NCBI GenBank assembly: GCA_013824385.1
Contig: PNNU01000015.1
Location: forward strand, 1-18,527
Origin: Anaerolinea sp.
GTDB lineage: Bacteria; Chloroflexota; Anaerolineae; Anaerolineales; Anaerolineaceae
Direction of reading: 5' to 3'
DNA length: 18,527 nt
The position numbers and the translations under genes are program-made. The notes beneath the pieces are model-generated. The model searched no databases and was not told where the DNA came from. It saw nothing but the letters and a program-made list of their open reading frames with translations. This document shows positions 9,601 to 17,493 of the stretch, piece by piece. Position 1 is the stretch's first letter. Each line of letters begins with the position of its first letter.

Positions 9601-10441
9601 AGAGCGGCTCAGTCTCTTCGGATAAGTGATTGTAGATATGCATCACATTGCGTTTATGCAGCTCAATTCCCAACCCTGTGAGGCTGACGCGGCTTTTTCC
9701 ACAGGATTCGATATCAATTTCTGCCAGCGCTTCCATCGGATTTCGCCGTTTAGCAGCGGCTCGCACAGCCTTGCGGACAGCTGTTAAATATGAGATATTT
9801 TCACGCGTGGCTTCCTCAATCTCACCGCGCAGGATAATGTCGCCATGGCCTTGAATAATATTTTCCAGACCCATCTTTCCAATGCGTTTGATGGTCCCGA
9901 GCAATTCCTCCACATCGCCATCAACTACATAAGGGATAGGCATAAAGGCATCACCTGCAAAAAGAACCCGGTCTTCCTCAACCAACACCGAGATCGAGTC
10001 AAGTGAATGTCCTGGCGTGGGCGTCAGGATTAAAGTTTTCTTCCCCACTCGCAGCGAAAGTAAACCTTCATTAAAAGTCATTTGCGGGGAAATTAGTTTT
10101 ACCTGTTTAAAGATCGGATTTTGTTTTTTGGCAGCCTCAAGCGAGGTCACACCCTTGTCAAACACAATCTTTCTCCCGAGCGAGTGTGCAATGACGGTCG
10201 CCCCCGCGAAATAACAGTTTCCCCATGAGTGGTCGGCATGATAGTGAGTATTAATCACATAGCGCACCGGAACTCCTAATGTTTCTTCAATATAATTGCG
10301 CATTTCAATAGATTCTTCAGGCAGCGCGAGCGTATCTACTACAACCGCCCACTGAGGACCTGTGATAGCGCCTGCAGTCACTTGTGCATAGACTTCGCTT
10401 TGGAACCAATAAACATTATCCGAAACCCGTTCTCGATGCAT
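9599..10441 (-). CDS. MBL-fold metallo-hydrolase
   Basis: A beta-lactamase-fold metal hydrolase with all main metal ligands: THYHADHSWG (HxHxDH), the TPGHS histidine, GDAF with the bridging Asp, and the final GHG histidine. The family binds two metals in a soluble domain and hydrolyses varied esters, lactones or thioesters; the substrate cannot be told. The open frame extends to 10504, but the ATG at 10441 has AAGGA eight bases upstream and gives a natural start (MHRERVSDNVYWFQ), so the protein is about 280 residues. The C-terminal helical part with the RKAVRAAAKRRNP stretch is not part of the core fold. It is convergent with the plsY-like gene and follows the ABC operon on the same strand behind a terminator. 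Confidence 0.9.
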   Translation of the reverse strand: MHRERVSDNVYWFQSEVYAQVTAGAITGPQWAVVVDTLALPEESIEMRNYIEETLGVPVRYVINTHYHADHSWGNCYFAGATVIAHSLGRKIVFDKGVTSLEAAKKQNPIFKQVKLISPQMTFNEGLLSLRVGKKTLILTPTPGHSLDSISVLVEEDRVLFAGDAFMPIPYVVDGDVEELLGTIKRIGKMGLENIIQGHGDIILRGEIEEATRENISYLTAVRKAVRAAAKRRNPMEALAEIDIESCGKSRVSLTGLGIELHKRNVMHIYNHLSEETEPL

Positions 10442-10534
10442 CCAATGATTCCTTGATTTATAGATTGTACTATCCACAAAAGGTACAAGAAAATAGAATA
10501 GCACAAATCGAGTTAAAAGTCAAAAAAAGCCTAA

Positions 10535-10576
10535 AACCACACCTGATAATTTTTCAAAAACCTGCCGGGTGTGGTT
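10535..10576 (-). terminator. Terminator after the amino-acid ABC operon
   Basis: aaccacacc (10535-10543) and ggtgtggtt (10568-10576) pair perfectly over nine bases around a 24-base loop. Read on the minus strand the stem is followed by TTAGGC and then a run of seven T, so it fits as the end of the operon whose last gene stops at 10590. Confidence 0.75.
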
Positions 10577-10589
10577 CTCGAGTATGAGT

Positions 10590-11318
10590 TTATAGCACTT
10601 TGCTCAAAAATAATTTAGTCCGCTCCTCTTTTGGATTAGAGAAAAGCACTTCAGGGGTGGCTTCTTCAATAATCTGTCCATCATCCATCAAAATCGCCCG
10701 GTCAGCGGCGGCTTTGGCAAAACCGATCTCATGCGACACTACAACCATGGTCATACCTTCTTTGGCTAGACCAAGCATCACATCCAGAACTTCCTGGATC
10801 ATCTCGGGGTCAAGTGCGCTGGTGGGTTCGTCAAACAACATGATCTTGGGGTTCATCGCCAACGCGCGGGCAATGGCTACCCGCTGTTGCTGCCCTCCCG
10901 AAAGCTGCCCGGGGAAATAATCCGCCTTCTCAGGGATGCCGACCTTAACTAAAAGCTGTCGCGCAATATTTTCCGCTTCTATTTTGCTGCGTTTTCGGAT
11001 TATCCTTTGCGCCAGGGTGATGTTATCTTGAACGGTCAGATGCGGGAAGAGATTGAACTGTTGAAAGACTATCCCGACCTCGGTGCGGACAGCGTTGATG
11101 TTTTCCGCGCTGTCTAGCGGGATATCGTCTACCACGATCATTCCGCCATCAAACTCTTCCAGACGGTTGATACAACGCAGCAACGTGGATTTGCCAGAAC
11201 CGGAAGGTCCGATGATCACCACAACTTCCCCTCGTTCGATATCCAGACTGACGCCCTTCAGTGCGTGAACCGCGCCAAAATGTTTATGTATATTTTTGAT
11301 ATGAATGATTGGCGCCAT
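10590..11318 (-). CDS. Polar amino-acid ABC transporter ATPase (GlnQ-like)
   Basis: A 242-residue ATPase with Walker [10 protein letters not shown] (37-45), Q-loop (around Gln86), signature LSGGQQQR (139-146), Walker B IMLFDEP (159-165), the D-loop SALD and switch His196. The family-specific stretch [11 protein letters not shown] and the length place it in the GlnQ/HisP/ArtP group of polar amino-acid importers. It powers uptake through the permease encoded two bases upstream; the start and the previous stop are almost adjacent, so the two are coupled. It is the last gene of the operon and a hairpin terminator follows. The substrate is not fixed by the ATPase sequence. Confidence 0.96.
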   Translation of the reverse strand: MAPIIHIKNIHKHFGAVHALKGVSLDIERGEVVVIIGPSGSGKSTLLRCINRLEEFDGGMIVVDDIPLDSAENINAVRTEVGIVFQQFNLFPHLTVQDNITLAQRIIRKRSKIEAENIARQLLVKVGIPEKADYFPGQLSGGQQQRVAIARALAMNPKIMLFDEPTSALDPEMIQEVLDVMLGLAKEGMTMVVVSHEIGFAKAAADRAILMDDGQIIEEATPEVLFSNPKEERTKLFLSKVL

Positions 11319-11320
11319 GG

Positions 11321-12121
11321 CTATTTCTCCATCCTGAATTTCCGCTCCATCCAGGTGACTAGTCTCGCGGCGAGCAAGGTCATCACCAGGTAGAGCAACG
11401 CTACCATCACCCAGGTCTGGATCGGAATAAAGTTCGCCGCCATAAACTCCCGTCCGCGCCGGGTCATATCTGCCACAGCCACAACCGAGACAAGTGACGA
11501 ATCTTTGAGCAGAGTGATGAATTCGTTCCCGACAGGCGGCAAGATCACCCGCACTGCTTGCGGAAGGATCACATAGCGCATCGCCTGAAAATATGTCATC
11601 CCCAGGCTGCGCGCGGCTTCCATTTGCCCTTTTGAGATGCTCTGGATGCCCGCGCGGTAAACTTCACTCATATACGCTGAATAGCCCACGGTCAAACCCA
11701 GGATTGCCATAGATATCGCGTTCGCGCGGTAATCCATTAAGGCTTGAAGATTTAACCACTCTCCAATTTGTTGCATTAATGAAGGAAAAGCAAAATACCA
11801 AAAAATCAACTGTACCAGCATCGGAATTCCGCGGATCACTTCGACATAAACCGTAGAGATCCCTCGCAAAATGTTATTCTTTGAAAGTCTCCCGAGCGCA
11901 ACAATCAACCCGAAGAACATAACCAGGAAAAACGATATCCATGTGATCGAAATGGTTGTCCAAATGCCAGAGCGCACGAAAAGGAAGATTCGCTGATATG
12001 GGTCAGGTTTTGTAAAAATGAGCAAAAGAATGATGCCCACTACAGCCAGCACCATGATCCACCAGCGGTCAAAATTGCGAATACCAAAAATTCCGGCTGG
12101 TTTACCAGAAGTATGATTCAT
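11321..12121 (-). CDS. Polar amino-acid ABC transporter permease (GlnP/HisM-like)
   Basis: A 266-residue inner-membrane permease. It has a short cytoplasmic N-terminus, a first helix at about 21-36, a core of about five helices and the EAA loop that contacts the ATPase: [20 protein letters not shown] with the conserved Gly. [17 protein letters not shown] and [17 protein letters not shown] are typical of the HisM/GlnP family. Only one permease gene is present, so it probably works as a homodimer. It lies between the binding protein (78 bases upstream, with a hairpin) and the ATPase (two bases downstream). Confidence 0.96.
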   Translation of the reverse strand: MNHTSGKPAGIFGIRNFDRWWIMVLAVVGIILLLIFTKPDPYQRIFLFVRSGIWTTISITWISFFLVMFFGLIVALGRLSKNNILRGISTVYVEVIRGIPMLVQLIFWYFAFPSLMQQIGEWLNLQALMDYRANAISMAILGLTVGYSAYMSEVYRAGIQSISKGQMEAARSLGMTYFQAMRYVILPQAVRVILPPVGNEFITLLKDSSLVSVVAVADMTRRGREFMAANFIPIQTWVMVALLYLVMTLLAARLVTWMERKFRMEK

Positions 12122-12156
12122 TGATTAGCCCTTAATGTCAGGTTAAGTTATGAAAA

Positions 12157-12183
12157 GTCTGCGGGGGAATGAATCCCGCAGAC
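12157..12183 (-). terminator. Intra-operon attenuator hairpin
   Basis: gtctgcggg (12157-12165) and cccgcagac (12175-12183) form a perfect, GC-rich 9-base stem with a 9-base loop. On the minus strand it is followed by TTTTC. It stands right after the binding-protein stop codon and before the permease. In importer operons such a partial terminator or RNA-stabilising hairpin keeps binding protein in excess over permease and ATPase; that role here is inferred. Confidence 0.75.
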
Positions 12184-12198
12184 CTCCAGGAAAAAATC

Positions 12199-12936
12199 TT
12201 ATTTGATGTATTTTGAAGCCAATTCTGCTACATATCCAGAATCAATCAGCTCTTTCAAGGCTTTGTCGATTTTGGTTTGCAGATCAGCGTTCTTGTTGCA
12301 GATGGCAATGCCATATTGTTCGTTGTTCAAGATATCACCTACAGCCATAATTTTTTCAGGATTTGCGGCAATGTAACCCATCGCCAGCGGGTTGTCAGCG
12401 ATGACTGCATCTACACCCTTATTGGCGAGTTCGAGGAAAGCCAATTCATATGAATCGTAGGGTTTATATACGACATTCTCGATTTCTTGAGCAGCCATCT
12501 CTCCTGTTGTGCCTAATTGGGCGGCTACAGTTTTGCCTTTAAGGTCGTCAATGCCAGCAATGTCTGTGGTCGCTTTATTAATGACAACTACCAGACCGGC
12601 ATCCAGATAAGGCGCAGAGAAAAGCATTGAAGCTTTTCGATCTTCGCTGATACTGATGGCGGCGATGGCGGCATCATACTGACACTCAGATAATCCGGCG
12701 AGCACTGAATCAAATGGGACGTTCACCCATTCGAATTTAAATCCGGCTTTTTCGGCGATAGCATTCATCAGGTCAACATCAAACCCAACCAGTTCGCCCG
12801 CATCATTGGTATATTCAAAAGGGGCGAATGTGGCGTCTGTAGCAACCTTCACAGTTGTGGTTGGCTTGGCGCAAGCAGAAAGCGCTAATGTTACAACAAG
12901 CAATGCAGCAATCAAAATCAGGGATTTGCGTTTCAC
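12199..12936 (-). CDS. Amino-acid ABC transporter substrate-binding lipoprotein
   Basis: A family 3 solute-binding protein (type 2 periplasmic fold). The open frame reaches 12969, but the GTG at 12936 has AAGGAG seven bases upstream and gives a correct signal peptide, MKRKSLILIAALLVV, with lipobox LSAC and Cys22, so it is a lipoprotein anchored outside the membrane. The mature part starts with TTVKVATDATFAPFEYTND and contains GFDVDLMNAIAEK, the ISISEDRKASMLFSAPY block with the Arg that binds the substrate carboxylate, and AAQLGTTGE. It captures a polar amino acid for the permease and ATPase encoded downstream; the exact one is not clear. A well-formed promoter and a palindrome lie upstream. 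Confidence 0.95.
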   Translation of the reverse strand: MKRKSLILIAALLVVTLALSACAKPTTTVKVATDATFAPFEYTNDAGELVGFDVDLMNAIAEKAGFKFEWVNVPFDSVLAGLSECQYDAAIAAISISEDRKASMLFSAPYLDAGLVVVINKATTDIAGIDDLKGKTVAAQLGTTGEMAAQEIENVVYKPYDSYELAFLELANKGVDAVIADNPLAMGYIAANPEKIMAVGDILNNEQYGIAICNKNADLQTKIDKALKELIDSGYVAELASKYIK

Positions 12937-12963
12937 TTCTATTCTCCTTGGTTGGTTTTTTTC

Positions 12964-12978
12964 TTCCACTGAGTGGAA
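12964..12978. promoter_or_regulatory. Palindrome in the importer operon leader
   Basis: ttccact (12964-12970) and agtggaa (12972-12978) are perfect inverted arms around one base. It lies between the predicted transcript start (about 12987) and the binding-protein GTG, a usual place for a repressor operator; it could also be a weak RNA hairpin. The regulator is unknown. Confidence 0.5.
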
Positions 12979-12993
12979 ATATATGAATAGTTT

Positions 12994-13022
12994 ATTATGG
13001 TTTCATTTCTTATAAAAGTCAA
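12994..13022 (-). promoter_or_regulatory. Promoter of the amino-acid ABC operon
   Basis: On the minus strand TTGACT (13022-13017) and CATAAT (12999-12994) each match the sigma-70 consensus at five of six positions and are exactly 17 bases apart. Transcription would start near 12987, about 50 bases before the binding-protein GTG. Confidence 0.8.
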
Positions 13023-13264
13023 CCCAAAACTTGCCCGTGTCGAAAAGTAAAGAAAAGTGTATATACCTTATCAAATTCCTATCATTGTTCACTTCATTCC
13101 TGTATTATTTTTTCGGTGTTATTCGCAACATTCTTGCAGGTGTTTATTGACTTTTGAACTTTTCGAGGTTTGTCAGGTTTACAAATTAGTAATCTTGACC
13201 TTACAACCATGTAAATTCATTTCTCTAATTTTCGCCTTATAATGCATGTATCAAGGACAGTATT
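13023..13264 (+). promoter_or_regulatory. AT-rich intergenic region with promoter of the flippase-like gene
   Basis: This gap, together with 12937-13022, holds no credible gene. A perfect TATAAT lies at 13238-13243, about 21 bases before the ATG of the next gene; the best upstream hexamer at 16-17 bases (ttcatt) is a poor -35. AAGGA precedes the ATG at 13265. A small open frame at 13057-13242 has no ribosome site and unnatural composition. Confidence 0.5.
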
Positions 13265-14254
13265 ATGTATGCACCCTATCGTTCCATATACAAACAACTT
13301 CTCCCAGGTCTTATGCTTGGAGGCATCGTCCTCCTTGGGCTCACGTTTCTGGGCGGCATGAATCAGGTCAGCCGGCGTCTATTTGAATTTAACTGGATTT
13401 ACTTCACTCTGGCTATCGCCCTCACTTTCCTAAATCAATCGCTTCGATTTTTAAAACGCGCCGTGAACTTCCATCAATCCGGTGTGCAAAAAGTAACTTT
13501 CATCGAATCATTTCGTTTGTTTGTAGCCGGTTTTCCGCTCGCTGTCACTCCTAACCGGGTGTGTGAATCTTTCAAAGGCATTTGGCTTTTTAAAGCCTCC
13601 GGTATTCCAGTGGAACGGGCAGTCTCGGTCTTTTTGGTAGATCAGATTTCCGATGGGTTAAGTGTTTTTGTGTTAATTGTCATAGGCACCGTCGCATACC
13701 CCTCCTTGTGGCCGTTGTTTCTCACTCTGTTCCTTGCCTTTCTCGCTGCAACCGTGTTCTTAAGACTCAAACCTGCCGACCCCCATCTTTCTGAGGTTGG
13801 CACAATAGTTCCTATGCTAAAGCGAATCACTCCCCAATTGAGGGAATGTATTGACGCCAACCCGGCGCTCTTTACCGCCGGAAATATGGCTATCACCTTC
13901 ATTTTGGGGATTCTTTCCTGGGCTGCTGAAGGTGCCGCGCTTTTCTTCATCCTGGTTGGACTAGGGTTACCACCCTCTCTGCCATTGGTTGCCACGGCAA
14001 TTCTTGTCTTTGCCTTTTCAACCACTATCGGTTTGGCAACCCGTCTGCCCGGAGGTTTGGGGGTGATCGAACTCGCTATGGCGATGATGCTCACTTTGCT
14101 GCTTAACTTTCAACCCGAGATCGCGGTTGCCGCGACAATTCTTTTCCGCCTTGCCACGTTCTGGATCAGTTTTCTTTTCGGCATTCTACTCTGGTCTGTC
14201 TCTGGCAAATCGCTTGGGTTGAGCACCAGAGAAGGCCGGATCATTGAAAGTTGA
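13265..14254 (+). CDS. UPF0104 / LPG-synthase transmembrane domain protein (flippase-like)
   Basis: A 329-residue membrane protein with about eight helices. The pattern is that of the UPF0104 / YbhN group, related to the membrane part of lysylphosphatidylglycerol synthase (MprF): an early RFLKRAVNFHQSG loop, PNRVCESFKGIWLFKASGIPVERAVSVFLVDQISDG (in two parts, about 96-130), and the signature LPGGLGVIELAMA followed by ATILFRLATFWISF. Family members are thought to move lipids or polyprenyl-linked molecules across the membrane; no catalytic aminoacyl domain is fused here. It overlaps the following PHP gene by 11 bases, suggesting that both are translated together. Substrate unknown. Confidence 0.87.
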   Translation: MYAPYRSIYKQLLPGLMLGGIVLLGLTFLGGMNQVSRRLFEFNWIYFTLAIALTFLNQSLRFLKRAVNFHQSGVQKVTFIESFRLFVAGFPLAVTPNRVCESFKGIWLFKASGIPVERAVSVFLVDQISDGLSVFVLIVIGTVAYPSLWPLFLTLFLAFLAATVFLRLKPADPHLSEVGTIVPMLKRITPQLRECIDANPALFTAGNMAITFILGILSWAAEGAALFFILVGLGLPPSLPLVATAILVFAFSTTIGLATRLPGGLGVIELAMAMMLTLLLNFQPEIAVAATILFRLATFWISFLFGILLWSVSGKSLGLSTREGRIIES

Positions 14255-14885
14255 TTTTCATAGTCACACTTATCACTCAGCCGACAGCAACACCTCAATT
14301 GACGCGCTGATCCGGGCCGCCCGCCGCCGCGGTTTGGATAAATTGGTCGTAACGGACCATAATTCCATCGCGGGGGCGCTTGAAGCATTTACCGCCGCAC
14401 CCGACATCATCATTGTGGGCGAAGAAATACAAACCACTCAGGGTGAATTTCTCGCCGCTTTTGTCACCAGCCCAGTCCCGCACGGACTTGAACCAATGGA
14501 AGCCTTAAAACGTCTGAAGCATCAGGGCGCTTTCATCAGTATTTCACACCCTTTTGACCCGCAGCGCTCCGGCTGGACTCGTGAGACGCTTGTTTTGCTC
14601 GCTCCGCAACTGGATGCGGTGGAAGTTTTGAACGCGCGCGCCTTACGGCAAGAATTCAACACCCGAGCGCTTGCATTCGCCCGCCAACATAATCTTGCCG
14701 GTAATGCCGGATCAGACGGACATCACCCCTCGGAGATCGGGCGAGCGTATTCCGATCTGCCTGATTTTCATGACGCTGAATCCTTGCGCGCCGCCATCAA
14801 GCTAAGTGAATCAGTCGGCGCCATTTCTTCTCCCTTTGTTCACTTTTATTCAATATGGGCGCGAATTGTAAAAATAACGCAATAG
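14244..14885 (+). CDS. PHP-domain metal-dependent phosphoesterase
   Basis: A 213-residue PHP protein of the TrpH/YciV type. The metal-binding residues are in place: His6, His8 (HSHTYHS), Asp14, Asp38-His39 (TDHNS), Glu61 (GEEI), His102 (SHPFD) and Asp158/His160 (GSDGHH). Such enzymes hydrolyse phosphoesters such as nucleotides or short RNAs; the substrate is not clear. The start is the TTG at 14244, within the last codons of the flippase-like gene, giving MKVDFHSHTYHSAD, the exact PHP beginning. The overlap implies translational coupling. The protein is shorter at its C-terminus than the long TrpH form. Confidence 0.92.
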   Translation: MKVDFHSHTYHSADSNTSIDALIRAARRRGLDKLVVTDHNSIAGALEAFTAAPDIIIVGEEIQTTQGEFLAAFVTSPVPHGLEPMEALKRLKHQGAFISISHPFDPQRSGWTRETLVLLAPQLDAVEVLNARALRQEFNTRALAFARQHNLAGNAGSDGHHPSEIGRAYSDLPDFHDAESLRAAIKLSESVGAISSPFVHFYSIWARIVKITQ

Positions 14886-15021
14886 TAATTAGTGATTAGA
14901 TATCAGGCTACGAGAACCCTGATCACGATTTGCCGAGTTATACTCCTAAATACCAAGCCCTAATTTTTGATTACCCCCCTGCTTTTCTTGCTTTTCTCTA
15001 CTCACTTTAACCACTTTGCGA

Positions 15022-15027
15022 TAAAAT
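15022..15027 (+). promoter_or_regulatory. Candidate -10 of the tRNA-Leu promoter
   Basis: TAAAAT lies 12 bases before the tRNA, a natural distance for a transcript start near 15034. No convincing -35 is seen. Between the PHP gene stop (14885) and this point nothing else is visible. Confidence 0.35.
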
Positions 15028-15039
15028 AGAATTTGTATC

Positions 15040-15123
15040 GGGGCGGTGGCGGAATCGGCAGACGCAACGGACTTAAAATCCGTCGATGGTAACATCGTGA
15101 GGGTTCGACCCCCTCTCGCCCCA
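15040..15123 (+). tRNA. trnL: tRNA-Leu (anticodon UAA)
   Basis: The acceptor stem ggggcgg (15040-15046) pairs with tcgcccc (15116-15122) with one G-T pair, and A15123 is the discriminator. The anticodon loop is cttaaaa within cggac/gtccg-type arms, giving UAA. A long variable arm (gatggtaacatc), typical of class II tRNA-Leu, and the T arm gaggg-ttcgacc-ccctc follow. CCA is not encoded. An integrase gene begins about 110 bases downstream, so the 3' half is the probable attachment site of the island. Confidence 0.97.
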
Positions 15124-15202
15124 CAGATATCGAAGTCTGCCTAGTAAATATAGAGAGTAATCCCCAAAAGTTTCTAATAACACCATATATGACCATACTT
15201 TT

Positions 15203-15225
15203 TAGACTCCAAAAAGAGGAGTTTA
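15203..15225 (+). promoter_or_regulatory. Hairpin covering the integrase ribosome site
   Basis: tagactcc (15203-15210) pairs with ggagttta (15218-15225), one pair being G-U, around a 7-base loop. The second arm contains most of the AGAGGAG ribosome site that precedes the integrase ATG at 15232. Folding would hide the site and lower translation. Confidence 0.55.
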
Positions 15226-15231
15226 GAAGTT

Positions 15232-16164
15232 ATGGAAATCCAAACGCAACGGACTATTTCAGTTTTTTCCCAAGAACATTATCTGGAAATAGCAATAAAT
15301 GCATTCCTGATTGATAGAAAAGCAGGGAATTTATCAATAAGAACATTGGAATTCTACAAAGAAAAACTTGATAAATTTATCCTTTACTGCAATTCCCAAC
15401 AAATTCAATATGTAACTCAAATCACCGCTAATACAATCCGCTCTTACATGCTTTATATGTCAGAAGAAAGACACAATAATAAGGGAAATGTTCATGCATT
15501 TTATAGAAGTTTGCGTTGTTTCCTTTATTGGTATATCCAAGAATATGAACCGGATGAATTCAAGAATCCTATAAAGAAAGTAAAACCCCCAAAACAATCT
15601 AAAGAAATCATTGAACCCGTTTCAATGATTGATATTGACTCACTGCTTTCTACTTGCGATTTAGATACTTATTTGGGTTGCCGGGATTTTGCAATTTGTT
15701 TAGTGCTCCTTGATACTGGTGCTAGAGCTAGTGAATTTCTGAATATCAATTTAGATAATATTGATGAATATGGAACAGTCACTATTGAACACGGAAAAGG
15801 GGATAAAGAGCGTAAAGTATATCTCGGGAAGAAAAGCAGGAAAGCGATAAGGAAATATTTGAAATACCGAACCGATAATAACCCGGCTTTATGGATAGCT
15901 GATACAAAAGATAGATTGAGTTATGACGGTTTGAGAGCAATTGTTACAAGAAGAGCAAAATTAGCAAATATCAAACCCCCGGCTATACATGGATTTAGAA
16001 GAGCTTTTGCACTGGCAATGCTTAGAAATGATGTTGATGTATTTTCATTACAAAAAATACTTGGTCATACTAGCCTAACAATCCTTAGAACTTATTTAGC
16101 CCAAAATGATGATGATACAAAAATTGCGCATTCAAAGGGGAGTCCAGTTGACAACCAGTTCTAA
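15232..16164 (+). CDS. Tyrosine recombinase / integrase of the tRNA-Leu island
   Basis: A 310-residue site-specific recombinase with an N-terminal SAM-like core-binding domain (about 20-105) and a catalytic domain with Arg165 (DTGARASEF), Lys189 (HGKGDKER), His253 and Arg256 (HGFRRAF), His279 (LGHTS) and nucleophile Tyr288 (RTYLAQ). It lacks the integron-specific insertion of the other recombinase in this window. Immediate placement after a tRNA gene, pointing away from it, and very AT-rich composition mark it as the integrase of an element inserted into tRNA-Leu. It probably catalyses integration at the tRNA 3' end. Its ribosome site lies in a hairpin. No excisionase gene is recognised next to it. 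Confidence 0.93.
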   Translation: MEIQTQRTISVFSQEHYLEIAINAFLIDRKAGNLSIRTLEFYKEKLDKFILYCNSQQIQYVTQITANTIRSYMLYMSEERHNNKGNVHAFYRSLRCFLYWYIQEYEPDEFKNPIKKVKPPKQSKEIIEPVSMIDIDSLLSTCDLDTYLGCRDFAICLVLLDTGARASEFLNINLDNIDEYGTVTIEHGKGDKERKVYLGKKSRKAIRKYLKYRTDNNPALWIADTKDRLSYDGLRAIVTRRAKLANIKPPAIHGFRRAFALAMLRNDVDVFSLQKILGHTSLTILRTYLAQNDDDTKIAHSKGSPVDNQF

Positions 16165-16230
16165 CCCATTTGATTCTTTTGGATAAATCACTATAATTAT
16201 TGCTAGTGGGTATTAGTGAAAGGGGTAAAA

Positions 16231-16590
16231 ATGAAACTTGAACCAGAATTAATAAAAGAAATTTTATTGTGGTGCGAAAAATATTTACCAGCCGAAAATA
16301 AGTCATTTAATTTAGATGAAATGGAAATATCAAAATTTTCAAGATTTCAAATTGTTTTTCATACAAAAATACTAGTAGAAAATGATTATATTGATGCAAT
16401 AGATACAACTGCTGGTAGTCAATTATTTGATTGCATATTTGAGCATTTAACTAATAATGGTTACCAATATCTAAACTTAATTAGAAGTAAAGCATGGAAT
16501 ACCGCAAAAGGGTTACTGCACGAAACCGGTGTGATTTTTGCTGAAGCAGCTATAAAAGCTGTAATTGATAAATATAATCCGATAGTATAG
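16231..16590 (+). CDS. DUF2513-like small protein
   Basis: A 119-residue protein. It begins MKLEPELIKEILLWCEKYLP and continues with a region like a winged helix (about 45-90: a helix ending HTKILVENDYID, then LTNNGYQYLNLIRSKAWN), which resembles DUF2513/YjcQ-type proteins common on phages and islands. The C-terminus ends in the helix AEAAIKAVIDKYN. Function unknown; a DNA-binding role is only a guess. An upstream GTG at 16216 is in frame, but AAAGGGG stands correctly before the ATG at 16231. Strongly AT-rich, like the rest of the island. Confidence 0.65.
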   Translation: MKLEPELIKEILLWCEKYLPAENKSFNLDEMEISKFSRFQIVFHTKILVENDYIDAIDTTAGSQLFDCIFEHLTNNGYQYLNLIRSKAWNTAKGLLHETGVIFAEAAIKAVIDKYNPIV

Positions 16591-16606
16591 GAAAAGAGAG
16601 GGATAA

Positions 16607-16816
16607 ATGGGAATATTTTTAACAATCGTTTCATTAATATTTGGTGTAATTGGATTCTTGAATTTATCGGAAGCAACAACAGGGGTTGGTCTTATTGCTA
16701 TTGGATGCTTGTTTGGAATTGTTGCCAGAATTGCGCAAGCATCAAAACATCAAAAAGAGCTTATGGAAAAATTATCAGTGAAAACAGATGTAACAGTTGA
16801 ACATGTAAACCCTTAA
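16607..16816 (+). CDS. Small two-helix membrane protein
   Basis: A 69-residue protein with two hydrophobic helices (about 3-22 and 25-43) and a charged tail ending in KLSVKTDVTVEHVNP. It has no recognisable family. The ribosome site GAGAGGGATAA directly precedes the ATG and resembles that of the two following lipoprotein genes. It lies 16 bases after the DUF2513-like gene, so they are probably co-transcribed. Confidence 0.65.
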   Translation: MGIFLTIVSLIFGVIGFLNLSEATTGVGLIAIGCLFGIVARIAQASKHQKELMEKLSVKTDVTVEHVNP

Positions 16817-16849
16817 TAATCATAATCAAAAATAAGAAAAGAGGGATGA

Positions 16850-17410
16850 TTGAAAAAACTAATATTGATATTATTAACTTTATTCTTAGTTAGTTGCAAA
16901 CCATCACCAGAAGTTATCCAAAAAGCAATTTCGCAAACACAAACAGCAATGCCAACCCCAACTAAAATACCATTATCTAGTATTGATTTGTCTTCTGTAA
17001 TTTTTAAAGATGGAGATTTACCAGCAGGATATGAACCAGCACAAATCAGAAGTGAGTTAGGAGATTTTACAAGAACAATACCAACTCCTGATAATTCAAT
17101 CTCTCAAACACTTTCCAACAATGGAAAAATTGGTGGCTTAGTTGATATATTACTTTATGAAGATTCGACAAAAGTTCAATCAGCTTTTAATCAAATTACT
17201 CCAAATATGCCGGGAACAGCTGAATATATTGATGTGGGTGAACAGGGTCAAGTTTCAGTAAATTTTATGATTATGAATACAGTTTCATTATCTTTTACAA
17301 GATGTAATGCTGTAGTTGCATTGCAATTTTTGGGTACATTAAACAAAGATGACGCCATTTCTTATGCAACTAGACTTGATAAAAGATTAAAAGATTTGAC
17401 ATGTAAATGA
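16850..17410 (+). CDS. Island lipoprotein, unknown function
   Basis: A 186-residue lipoprotein: signal MKKLILILLTLFL with lipobox LVSC (Cys16), a short linker with Gln/Thr/Pro (TQTAMPTPTKIP), then a globular domain from about residue 40. Notable parts are FKDGDLPAGYEPAQI and a C-terminal RLDKRLKDLTCK with a conserved-looking Cys. The start is TTG, with GAGGG four bases before it. The linker right after the anchor is a style seen often in Anaerolineae surface proteins. Function unknown; it shares the LSS-type junction and general layout with the lipoprotein at 17494. Confidence 0.75.
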   Translation: MKKLILILLTLFLVSCKPSPEVIQKAISQTQTAMPTPTKIPLSSIDLSSVIFKDGDLPAGYEPAQIRSELGDFTRTIPTPDNSISQTLSNNGKIGGLVDILLYEDSTKVQSAFNQITPNMPGTAEYIDVGEQGQVSVNFMIMNTVSLSFTRCNAVVALQFLGTLNKDDAISYATRLDKRLKDLTCK

Positions 17411-17493
17411 GATAAAAAAATTACCAATATTTAAACGATTTATTAAAATGTTCAAATAATTGAATTCTTTAATAAATTAGGAAAGAGGGATAA

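Noticed and set aside
13057..13242. 61-residue frame upstream of the flippase-like gene
   Set aside because: No ribosome site, unnatural amino-acid composition, and it overlaps the TATAAT of the next gene.
15002..15196. Open frame on the minus strand with GREGVEPSRCYHRRILSPLRLP
   Set aside because: This is the antisense translation of the tRNA-Leu gene, a well-known false gene.
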